From contig JAYQWG010000045.1 of NCBI GenBank assembly GCA_038150225.1, forward strand, positions 1-14,046: DNA of 14,046 nucleotides, written 5' to 3'. The translations under genes and the position numbers were made by a program. Below, piece after piece: positions 7,750 through 14,046 of the stretch. The notes below the pieces were generated by a model. The model had not been told where the DNA came from, searched no databases, and saw nothing but the letters and a program-made list of their open reading frames with translations. This DNA is from Lucifugimonas sp038150225 (GTDB taxonomy: Bacteria > Chloroflexota > Dehalococcoidia > Lucifugimonadales > Lucifugimonadaceae). Within the stretch, counting starts at the first letter, position 1. Every line of letters begins with the position of its first letter.

Positions 7750-8538
7750 TTAACCAGGATCAACCAGGCGATAACCGCGATTCCTAACGTTAATAATCAA
7801 CTCGTTGGCACTAAATTCTCTACCAACAGCCTTCCCAAGGGAAATTTTTAACTCGCGAATTCTCACCCGCAACGACGCTCGAGAGTCTTCGCCTTCAGAA
7901 AATCGTTCTAATCGTGAGAATGGAACTAATTCACCTTCAGAACGATACATGGCAGCAGCCAACTCAACGAGGATTTCGAACTTCATTCCCTGAATTTCTC
8001 GGATGATCTCTCGCCTACCGTCAGCGATTACATAGACAGCTGCGTTGTCAGGATCCAATTCAAAAAGAGAGCCGATGCGAATTGTTTCAGGTGCGTTCCC
8101 GATCAAACGACGCAGTCGCAGCACAACCTCTTCCGGACTCGCAAGTTTGTCGATGAAATCGACGTTTGCGCTTATGTTTAAACTCGCTGTGACAGCTGTA
8201 TCTCGATAGGGACCCTGAGCGTACTGGGTAAACATCAATACAGGCATGCTTGAATCTTTTTCAACGATCTTATTCAGGATCGACAAGCCCTTGAATCGGT
8301 CGGTGTCGTATTCGCCGAACCTAACATCCAAAAGCACTGCTGAAGGTCTCTCGTTTTCAAGAGCGAATAGCGTCTGAGTTTCGTAATCATCACCCGTGAC
8401 CAATTCACCTTCGGGTGCAACAACTAGGGGCTTGAATCCGTCAGCATGGAGTCGGCGAAGTACAGAACGCATGAGGTCTGACATGTGTTCGTCGTCGACA
8501 ACGAGGATTTTTCCCGCTCCGACGCTTCTGCTTGCCAT
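7750..8538 (-). CDS. Response regulator, divergent receiver plus OmpR/PhoB-type winged helix
   Basis: This 262-residue transcription factor is the first gene of the minus-strand block. The receiver domain begins KILVVDDE (acidic pair Asp15/Asp16). It has the phospho-acceptor Asp71 in VLLDVRFGE, Thr104 in MFTQYA and Lys131 in FIDKLAS, so all key receiver residues are present. Spacing is unusual: 55 residues from Asp16 to Asp71, where about 40 is common, and a longer loop after Asp71. The C-terminal part (about 153-262) ends IINVRNRGYRLV, the wing of an OmpR/PhoB-family DNA-binding domain. Start ATG at 8538 has a strong GGAGGA site. The kinase gene 36 bases downstream is the obvious partner. 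Target genes are unknown; its own operon is a natural candidate. Confidence 0.92.
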   Translation of the reverse strand: MASRSVGAGKILVVDDEHMSDLMRSVLRRLHADGFKPLVVAPEGELVTGDDYETQTLFALENERPSAVLLDVRFGEYDTDRFKGLSILNKIVEKDSSMPVLMFTQYAQGPYRDTAVTASLNISANVDFIDKLASPEEVVLRLRRLIGNAPETIRIGSLFELDPDNAAVYVIADGRREIIREIQGMKFEILVELAAAMYRSEGELVPFSRLERFSEGEDSRASLRVRIRELKISLGKAVGREFSANELIINVRNRGYRLVDPG

Positions 8539-8543
8539 TAGAA

Positions 8544-8549
8544 TCCTCC
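8544..8549 (-). promoter_or_regulatory. Strong ribosome binding site of the response regulator gene
   Basis: GGAGGA on the minus strand stands 5 bases before the ATG at 8538. It is the clearest Shine-Dalgarno sequence in the window and fixes the start of the four-gene block. Confidence 0.75.
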
Positions 8550-8705
8550 ACGAGACTCCAGTAAGGATTGCGTCCGTGATCTGTTGGTGTGCTGCGATCT
8601 GTTACCGAAACCATATCAACCTTCTGGTAATTTCCGATTACTGAAATGACGAAAATCGGGGGAGATTTGTTCCCTTGTCTCTGTCATTCTTGATGTGGTT
8701 TCTAG

Positions 8706-8739
8706 GAGATTTCGGTTAATCTGCTGAGAGAAATCTCAG
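8706..8739. repeat. Overlapping, mutually exclusive inverted repeats upstream of dnaE
   Basis: CTGAGA (8724-8729) pairs with TCTCAG (8734-8739) around the tetraloop GAAA. The inner part of the right arm, AAATCTC (8731-8737), can instead pair with GAGATTT (8706-8712). The element lies in the 296-base divergent region between the response-regulator and dnaE genes, upstream of the proposed dnaE promoter. A DNA operator is therefore as likely as an RNA switch. No other gene is visible in this region. Confidence 0.3.
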
Positions 8740-8757
8740 AAAAGCGTTTGGTAATCC

Positions 8758-8786
8758 TCGACTGATACTCGGGGTCACGCTATGCT
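8758..8786 (+). promoter_or_regulatory. Possible dnaE promoter
   Basis: TCGACT (8758-8763) and TATGCT (8781-8786) are spaced by 17 bases, each matching four of six consensus positions. This would give a leader of about 40 bases before the GTG at 8835. No clear ribosome binding site stands in front of that GTG. Confidence 0.35.
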
Positions 8787-8834
8787 GCGCAGACCCTCCG
8801 CTTACACCATCGTTAGCCGCTGAATCGACCGCCA

Positions 8835-11800
8835 GTGACAGAACCTTTCGTCCATCTTCATAACCACTCCGAGTACTCGCTACTCGACGGTTTCAGCAGA
8901 TTGGGTGACATGGTTAATCGAGCGGCTGAGCTTGAACAACCCGGTATCGCTCTAACAGACCATGGCAACCTCCACGGAGCCATTGAGTTCTACCAGTCAG
9001 CAAAGAAAGCCGGCATCAAACCAATTATTGGTGTTGAGGGCTACGTTTCTGACGGGCCACGTCAGGAACGAAATCCTCAAAAGCGCTTCCCATTCCACAT
9101 GACTGTGCTGGCGCAAAACAACGTCGGGTATCGAAACCTGATGAAGCTGGTCACCGCCTCACATCTCGAAGGGTTTTACTACCGCCCGAGAATGGACCGA
9201 GAGATTCTCGAACAATATTCGAAAGGGTTGATCGTACTTTCAGGGTGCCCGTCGGGCGAGTTGGCTCGTTCCATCAAAAACGGTGACATGGACTCAGCCC
9301 GAGAAACTCTTGAGTGGTACGGCAATGTGTTCCAAGACCGGTACTACCTTGAGCTCATGATGCACGAACACGTGCCAGAGCAAGCTGAAATCAACGAGGC
9401 GGTAATCCAGCTCAGTTCTGAAACAGGTCTGCCACTTGTTGTCACAAACGACTCCCATTATGTGCGACGGGAAGATTACGACGCCCAGGACATCCTTACT
9501 TGTATTCAGACCAACTCGAATATCAAGGATCCCAAGCGTCTCCACATGGAGGACACGTCCTACTACATTCGGTCCCTAGAGGACATGAAGACCGAATGGG
9601 CGCATCTTCCTGAAGCGTTGGAGAACACGGTCAAAATCGCAGAAAGCTGTGAGATCGACCTTGAATTTGGAAATACTCTCGTCCCCCGGTATCAAACACC
9701 ACAGAACAAGTCGTCCATGGACTATCTCAGGGAGCTTTGTTACGACGGCTTGAAAAAGCGCTTCGAAAATCCTTCTGAAGAAGTACTCGAACGTCTCGAA
9801 TACGAACTGGGAATCATCGAAGAAACTAAGTTTTCAGACTACTTCCTTGTTTGCTGGGACATTTTCAACTTCGTTAACGAACGAGGAATCCTATCCGCGG
9901 TTCGAGGTTCAGCTGCTGCCAGCCTAGTTCTTTACTGCCTTGAAGTAACGCAAATCGACCCAGTTGAGTCTGACCTGTTCTTCGAACGATTCCTGAACAT
10001 CGAACGTCGCGAGATGCCAGATATCGACATGGACTTCGCCGACGATCGTCGCGAAGAAGTTATCAAGTACTGCATCGATCACTACGGGCGCGACCATGTT
10101 GCCCAAATCATCACTTTTGGAACACTCGGTGCAAAAGCGGCAATTCGAGACACTGCACGAGCAATGGCACTACCGCTGGATCTGAGCGACAAGCTTGCTC
10201 GAATGGTTCCTAATACCCTCAACATCAAGTTGAAGGATGCCATTCAGGAGTCGTCCGAACTTCAGTCAGAAATTCGACGTAATCGCGAAGCTCGTGATCT
10301 GATCGATATGGCGCAAAGAGTTGAAGGCTCTGTGCGGCACGCAAGCACGCACGCGGCTGCCGTAGTTATCAGTGAAGACCCACTAACCGACTACGTTCCG
10401 CTCCAACGTTCAACTAGCGGAAAAGAAGATGCAAGTCCGACGACGCAGTACTCGATGCACCCGGTCGCTGATGTTGGTCTACTCAAGATGGACTTCCTCG
10501 GCCTGGCAAACCTCTCGATTCTGGACCGTTGTGTGACGTTGATCGCCGAAACCACCGGCGAACACATGGGTGTGTACGACGTACCCATCGACGATCCAAA
10601 AGCATTTGAAATTTTGGGTGAAGGTGACACATTTGGTGTGTTCCAGCTCGAATCCGAGGGAATGCGCAAAAACATCAAGCAGCTAAAACCGACCAACATT
10701 GGTGACCTTGCTGCGATGATCGCTTTATACCGCCCAGGTCCAATGGATCACATTGGAACCTTCATAGATGCCAAACACGGTAAAGCGGAAATTACTTACC
10801 CCCACGAGGATCTAAAAACTCTTCTAGAACCAACCTATGGCGTGATCGTGTACCAGGACCAGGTAATGCTCATCGCTCAGGCGTTCGGCGGTTACACACT
10901 GGGTGAAGCTGACATCCTTCGAAAAGCGATGGGTAAGAAAATCGCATCTGTAATGGAGGCTGAACACGAGAAGTTCACGACAGGTGCGATCGCTAAAGGC
11001 TACACAGCAGAGCAGGCCGACACGGTTTTCAAACTGATCGAGCCATTCGCTGGATATGGGTTCAACAAGGCACACGCTGTTTCGTATGCATACATTGCTT
11101 ACTGGACCGCTTATTTCAAAGCCAACTACCCGGTTCAGTACATTGCATCGGTCCTGGACTCAGCATCTGGAAACCCTGAGAAGGTCGGCGTCGCTGTTAG
11201 AGAGGCCGCGCGACTGGGAATCACGGTCAAGCCTCCTAGCATCAACTACTCTCGAAGTGGATTCACCATCGAACGGGACGCTGACGGGAATGATGCTATC
11301 CGGTTCGGTATGGCTGCCGTAAAGAATGTTGGCGCTTCAGCAGTCGACCCAATCGTCGAACTGAGAGAAACCGGTGGTCTGTTCAAAGACATCGAAGATA
11401 TTTGCCGGAAAGTCGATTCAAAATCGCTCAACCGAAGAACGCTAGAAAGCCTCATCCGCGTAGGTGCGTTCGATGAGTTCGGTGGCCGTGGCAGTCTACT
11501 TGAGTCCGCTGACCGAATAATTGCTGCGATTCAGAGGCAGACAAAACTGCGTGACTCCGGTCAAACATCGATGTTCGACATGCTCGGCGAATCGGTCCCA
11601 GTGCCGATGGTTGAAATCGAAATACCTGAGTTCGACGATACTTCGCCTCAAGAGCAAATTATTTGGGAACGTGATCTGCTGGGGGTCGAATTAACCCAAA
11701 GTCCGTTCACGGCGGAAATGCGACGAATGCAAGACCAGTTCGTCGTTTACGCAGAAGAGATCACTGAAGAAATTGCAGGACAAAAACGTGCTGCGCTAGG

Positions 11801-12530
11801 TCAAATAGAAGATGTTCGAGAACTTACCACTCGTAGAGGTGACAAGTTCCTCTCGCTGAAGCTTGCTTTGCTCAGTGGATCAGTTGAATTGGTGGTTTGG
11901 CCAAACGTGCTCGAAACTACCGAAGAGCTGTGGCAGGCAGGACACTATGTCACGGTGACTGGAACCGTTCGAGAACGCATGGGTCGTGTTTCTCTATCCG
12001 TCGAAACGGCAAAGGAATACCAACTCGGTTCTAGTGAGAGCAACTCGCCTGAACCAGAATCTCCACCAACTGTCGTCGCAGGCTTCAACGAAGCAAGCGA
12101 ACCGCGTCCAGTTATCAATGACCCAACTCCTGCCGCTGTTGCCAACGAGACATCAGTTCGTGAGCCACAGCCCAACTATTCGAATAAACCCTCCCCTGAG
12201 TCACAACCTGAGGAAACTACCCTGACAACCGAGATCGAATCCAATGCTTCACCAGAAGCCGATTCAACCATCGATGATGAATACACACCTGGCACAGTGA
12301 CGGTGAAGGTGCAGGAAACAGGTGATGCTGCTGAAGACAGGTATCGCCTGGAAGATGTTATGACTCTGCTAATGGAGTACCCCGGAAGCGACCCGGCGCA
12401 GCTCGAAATCGACACAGGGTCAGCAATCGTACGACTGGACATGCCATTCACCGTAAAGTCGGGACCGGTGCTGAAACAGAGAATAAGTGAACTGCTAGGC
12501 GAGGAATCAGTCAGCCTCGCATCGGTCTAA
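8835..12530 (+). CDS. dnaE: DNA polymerase III alpha subunit
   Basis: This is the replicative DNA polymerase catalytic subunit, 1231 residues, cytosolic, part of the replisome with clamp and clamp loader. The N-terminal PHP domain (about 5-210) opens VHLHNHSEYSLLDG. It keeps what look like all metal ligands of an active PHP exonuclease: His9, His11, Asp18, His43, Glu68, His88, Cys138, Asp206 and His208. The polymerase core has PDIDMDF at 395-401 (Asp396, Asp398) and Asp553 in KMDFLGL, the expected catalytic triad. GYGFNKAHAVSYAY near 742 is the conserved fingers motif, followed by a helix-hairpin-helix around 865-885 and an OB fold at about 986-1060. A Pro/Glu/Ser/Thr-rich linker (about 1066-1152) then leads to a folded-looking C-terminal domain (1153-1231) that probably binds the clamp loader. 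The linker makes it somewhat longer than typical DnaE. GTG at 8835 is the only start after an in-frame TAG at 8814. Confidence 0.97.
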   Translation: MTEPFVHLHNHSEYSLLDGFSRLGDMVNRAAELEQPGIALTDHGNLHGAIEFYQSAKKAGIKPIIGVEGYVSDGPRQERNPQKRFPFHMTVLAQNNVGYRNLMKLVTASHLEGFYYRPRMDREILEQYSKGLIVLSGCPSGELARSIKNGDMDSARETLEWYGNVFQDRYYLELMMHEHVPEQAEINEAVIQLSSETGLPLVVTNDSHYVRREDYDAQDILTCIQTNSNIKDPKRLHMEDTSYYIRSLEDMKTEWAHLPEALENTVKIAESCEIDLEFGNTLVPRYQTPQNKSSMDYLRELCYDGLKKRFENPSEEVLERLEYELGIIEETKFSDYFLVCWDIFNFVNERGILSAVRGSAAASLVLYCLEVTQIDPVESDLFFERFLNIERREMPDIDMDFADDRREEVIKYCIDHYGRDHVAQIITFGTLGAKAAIRDTARAMALPLDLSDKLARMVPNTLNIKLKDAIQESSELQSEIRRNREARDLIDMAQRVEGSVRHASTHAAAVVISEDPLTDYVPLQRSTSGKEDASPTTQYSMHPVADVGLLKMDFLGLANLSILDRCVTLIAETTGEHMGVYDVPIDDPKAFEILGEGDTFGVFQLESEGMRKNIKQLKPTNIGDLAAMIALYRPGPMDHIGTFIDAKHGKAEITYPHEDLKTLLEPTYGVIVYQDQVMLIAQAFGGYTLGEADILRKAMGKKIASVMEAEHEKFTTGAIAKGYTAEQADTVFKLIEPFAGYGFNKAHAVSYAYIAYWTAYFKANYPVQYIASVLDSASGNPEKVGVAVREAARLGITVKPPSINYSRSGFTIERDADGNDAIRFGMAAVKNVGASAVDPIVELRETGGLFKDIEDICRKVDSKSLNRRTLESLIRVGAFDEFGGRGSLLESADRIIAAIQRQTKLRDSGQTSMFDMLGESVPVPMVEIEIPEFDDTSPQEQIIWERDLLGVELTQSPFTAEMRRMQDQFVVYAEEITEEIAGQKRAALGQIEDVRELTTRRGDKFLSLKLALLSGSVELVVWPNVLETTEELWQAGHYVTVTGTVRERMGRVSLSVETAKEYQLGSSESNSPEPESPPTVVAGFNEASEPRPVINDPTPAAVANETSVREPQPNYSNKPSPESQPEETTLTTEIESNASPEADSTIDDEYTPGTVTVKVQETGDAAEDRYRLEDVMTLLMEYPGSDPAQLEIDTGSAIVRLDMPFTVKSGPVLKQRISELLGEESVSLASV

Positions 12531-12560
12531 CGTCACTCAAAAAGATCGAGTGCAAAAAGC

Positions 12561-12788
12561 ATGGGCTGGGAAGTTTTCACAACAGCACCAGATCAGGTAA
12601 TTGGAGAAGCCTGGTGCGAGCTAATTCGCAATGCCGGCGTCGAATGCAAACTTCAACCAGGTGACGCAATTGGGTTTCTCGGCATATCGGTAATGCCAGT
12701 CAGGCTAGTGGTTCCTGAGGCTGAGATTGAAAAAGCCCGAGAGATTCTTGACGACTACCTTGGCTACAGCACCGAAGAACAACTTTAG
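12561..12788 (+). CDS. DUF2007-like small protein
   Basis: This 75-residue protein begins 30 bases after dnaE and may be co-transcribed. The pattern resembles DUF2007 ('putative signal transducing protein'): an opening WEVFTTAPDQVIGEAWCEL, then IRNAGVECKL, a hydrophobic middle (GFLGISVMPVRLVVP) and a final helix EIEKAREILDDYLG. DUF2007 is a small alpha/beta fold of unknown function, often fused to or near other domains. It has no signal peptide or membrane helix, so it is cytosolic. The ATG at 12561 has only a weak GAG upstream. It ends 9 bases before the convergent ogt stop. Confidence 0.75.
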   Translation: MGWEVFTTAPDQVIGEAWCELIRNAGVECKLQPGDAIGFLGISVMPVRLVVPEAEIEKAREILDDYLGYSTEEQL

Positions 12789-12797
12789 GACAAGTAA

Positions 12798-13322
12798 CTA
12801 GCTGCTAACCCTCAGACCTTCCATTTGGAGAAGGCGGGCTTTGAGTGGCAACCCTGCTCCGCCGAAGCCATGAAGCTTTCCACTCGATCCGATCACGCGG
12901 TGACAAGGAACCAACAATGCGACTTTATTTCTCGCCATTGCCTGACCTGCCCCACGAGCCGCTCTAACATTTCCAGCTTGTTCTGCAAGCCAGCGGTAGG
13001 TTCGAGTTTCTCCCGCTGGGATCGACCTACACGCTTCCCACGCCTGCTTGAAAAATGGTGAAACGAAACGGGTGTCGATCGCAATTTGGCCTAAATCAAC
13101 TTCAGCACCGTCACAGTAAGCCGAAATCAGCGCCTTTTCGTCTACGAACGCTTCAGGGGATTGCTCCGCCTCTGAAATCTCAGGTTGAACGTGGTCCATC
13201 GCTGCTTCGGGCTGTTTCTCCGGCAAACTCGCTCGCAAAATTCCATGCTCTCCACCGACCAGTGCTACCCAGCCCATGGAAGTTTGGAAAACGTCGTAGA
13301 AGAGCGGACCGTAGTTTTTCAA
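12798..13322 (-). CDS. ogt: Methylated-DNA--[protein]-cysteine S-methyltransferase
   Basis: This is a suicide DNA-repair enzyme that moves alkyl groups from O6-alkylguanine in DNA to its own cysteine; 174 residues. The active site VPCHRVIG places the acceptor at Cys140. The upstream RAARGAGQAMARN segment carries the DNA-intercalating arginine region and the helix-turn-helix recognition helix. GKLHGFGGAGLPLKARLL closes the domain. The N-terminal half (1-80) is the less conserved ribonuclease-like domain, including an acidic/Pro-rich stretch (about 34-60). There is no Ada-type regulatory domain. The TTG start at 13322 is supported by AAAGGA 8 bases upstream. An ATG six bases before it is out of frame and stops after two codons. 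It stands alone on this strand. Confidence 0.95.
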   Translation of the reverse strand: MKNYGPLFYDVFQTSMGWVALVGGEHGILRASLPEKQPEAAMDHVQPEISEAEQSPEAFVDEKALISAYCDGAEVDLGQIAIDTRFVSPFFKQAWEACRSIPAGETRTYRWLAEQAGNVRAARGAGQAMARNKVALLVPCHRVIGSSGKLHGFGGAGLPLKARLLQMEGLRVSS

Positions 13323-13330
13323 CTCATGAT

Positions 13331-13336
13331 TCCTTT
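13331..13336 (-). promoter_or_regulatory. Ribosome binding site deciding the TTG start of ogt
   Basis: AAAGGA on the minus strand lies 8 bases before TTG at 13322. No ATG or GTG is available in frame upstream before the family's N-terminus, so this site supports the TTG. Confidence 0.6.
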
Positions 13337-13468
13337 GCCTGCCGCCGTTTGTGGAAGTTTGAATGGACTTTGCAAACGTAGCTTGATCAGCTGCCAGGCT
13401 ATTGTGTTCTGGGACTGTTTTACGCCATAGCGAATCCCGTTTTTGAAATTGGATTAGCAGTCACATTA

Positions 13469-13663
13469 TTGGGGTTATTTGCAGCCCGAAAAAAAATATT
13501 TGCCGCCACCGGTATTGCTGTTGACAACTATAGGAACATACTGGCTTTGGCTTATTTCATTTTTTTATTAGCGTTAGCTGTCTGGTTTGTCGTTGCATTG
13601 TTCTTCGGCTCACCAGGTGATTTAGGCCCAGAACAAGGTGACAGGCCGGGGCGTGATTTTTAG
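13469..13663 (+). CDS. Small membrane protein, hypothetical (64 aa or longer)
   Basis: From TTG at 13469 the protein has a basic start (FAARKKIFAATG), then one strong hydrophobic helix (about residues 24-47, ALAYFIFLLALAVWFVVALF), and a Gly/Pro/Asp tail. I recognise no family. The same frame is open back to 13382. The stretch just before the TTG also reads as a hydrophobic helix (NPVFEIGLAVTLLGLF), so a two-helix protein is possible, but no ATG, GTG or TTG lies in that extension. A run of eight A (13489-13496) lies inside the gene. No convincing ribosome binding site stands before the TTG. The start is therefore unresolved: a rare start codon, a sequence error or a pseudogene are all possible. 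Confidence 0.45.
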   Translation: MGLFAARKKIFAATGIAVDNYRNILALAYFIFLLALAVWFVVALFFGSPGDLGPEQGDRPGRDF

Positions 13664-13678
13664 CTGGTACGGTCAGCC

Positions 13679-13694
13679 CTCAATATATATTGAG
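13679..13694. repeat. Perfect 16-bp palindrome
   Basis: CTCAATATATATTGAG is its own reverse complement, with no spacer. It sits 16 bases after the stop of the small membrane ORF and before the convergent micro-ORF. No T tract follows. It could be an operator-like site or a cruciform-prone transcript end. Confidence 0.5.
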
Positions 13695-13770
13695 CAGTCT
13701 CAGCACTCTAAACCGTTAAATGCATAAACCTATACGGCATCACGTGTATCGGCGGTGGGCGTAACGGCTG

Positions 13771-13848
13771 CTAACCGAAGCTGCGTCCGACTATCCAGGC
13801 AATCACCACTACTGCTGGAATCACGACGAATCGGATGATGTTTCTCAC
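13771..13848 (-). CDS. Putative 25-aa single-helix membrane microprotein
   Basis: GTG at 13848 to TAG at 13771 encodes 25 residues. The N-terminus has Arg2 and Arg6, then an unbroken hydrophobic run (residues 7-20, FVVIPAVVVIAWIV), and the end is GRSFG. This is a plausible one-pass membrane helix with a basic cytosolic flank. AGGTGA (13856-13861) lies 7 bases before the GTG as a possible ribosome binding site. A perfect TATAAT is about 70 bases upstream. No family is recognised. A chance origin cannot be excluded at this length. Confidence 0.4.
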   Translation of the reverse strand: MRNIIRFVVIPAVVVIAWIVGRSFG

Positions 13849-13914
13849 GTTGGAATCACCTATCTAACCGTTGATAATGAAGTAACTTTAGTCGAATATC
13901 ACCTGTGTCATCCA

Positions 13915-13920
13915 ATTATA
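13915..13920 (-). promoter_or_regulatory. TATAAT box upstream of the micro-ORF
   Basis: On the minus strand this is an exact -10 consensus. The sequence 17 bases upstream (TCGGAA) matches the -35 consensus at only three of six positions. The surroundings are AT-rich, so a chance match is possible. Confidence 0.3.
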
Positions 13921-14046
13921 AAATTTCAATAAATTTATTCCGATACCCGGCCTCAGCTTTAATAGATCCTGATGTAATTCTGGTAAGGAATTTATGTTTA
14001 GCCAAATTTTGAGGTCCTAAAGCAGCCGTTGATCATGAAAAATTTT

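Larger units (their letters stand above)
13664..14046. other. AT-rich right end with no long gene
   Basis: No ORF of normal gene length is visible on either strand here. The stretch contains a 16-bp palindrome, a 25-codon micro-ORF on the minus strand with a TATAAT box upstream, and an AT-rich tract (about 13905-13975). At the very edge, ATG AAA AAT TTT (14035-14046) might begin a gene outside the window. Confidence 0.5.

Noticed and set aside
13055..13430. Two overlapping plus-strand ORFs opposite ogt and its upstream region
   Set aside because: They are mostly antisense to the conserved repair protein, have an Arg/His/Pro/Cys-rich composition, and no motif.
1..14046. tRNA, rRNA, CRISPR arrays, insertion sequences, attachment sites
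   Set aside because: I saw no repeated spacers, transposase or integrase motifs, cloverleaf-like segments or long terminal repeats on reading both strands. A dedicated RNA search was not possible.

Overview
This window is a compact, ordinary-looking chromosomal segment of a bacterium with roughly balanced base composition. It shows no rRNA, tRNA, CRISPR array, phage or insertion-sequence gene. The gene mix is an FlK-like thioesterase, an M50/CBS protease, an MFS carrier, a long DUF5666-type secreted protein and a PHP-type DnaE. Together with frequent TTG starts, this resembles marine Chloroflexota (SAR202/Dehalococcoidia-like). The taxonomic call is inference from memory of such genomes, not a search result.

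Layout, left to right. The 3' part of a thioesterase-fold gene runs off the left edge (3-272, +). A gap follows with one doubtful small ORF (414-701, +) that contains a strong hairpin. Next is a minus-strand M50 intramembrane metalloprotease with two CBS domains (698-1873), divergent from a 12-helix MFS transporter (2046-3392, +). Convergent to the transporter is a four-gene minus-strand block transcribed from 8538 down to 3396: response regulator, two-helix histidine kinase, putative lipoprotein, and a 950-residue secreted or anchored protein made of repeated beta-rich DUF5666-like units. The last three genes overlap at TAATG and TTGA junctions, so they look translationally coupled. On the plus strand come dnaE (8835-12530) and a DUF2007-like gene (12561-12788). 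Convergent to these is an O6-alkylguanine-DNA methyltransferase (12798-13322, -). The right end is AT-richer and holds a small membrane-protein ORF (13469-13663, +), a 16-bp palindrome, and a previously unlisted 25-codon membrane micro-ORF (13771-13848, -).

The most interesting unit is the four-gene block. The kinase has almost no extracytoplasmic loop and no cytoplasmic sensor domain, and it is coupled to two envelope proteins, so those proteins are candidate accessory sensors or the regulated output. This is an inference from gene order and topology. The replication genes (dnaE), the repair gene (ogt) and the transporter appear to be housekeeping or accessory genes unrelated to it.

Genes are very tightly packed. 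Convergent pairs end within 3-9 bp of each other or overlap, and I found no classical hairpin-plus-T-tract terminator anywhere. Several genes can only start at TTG.
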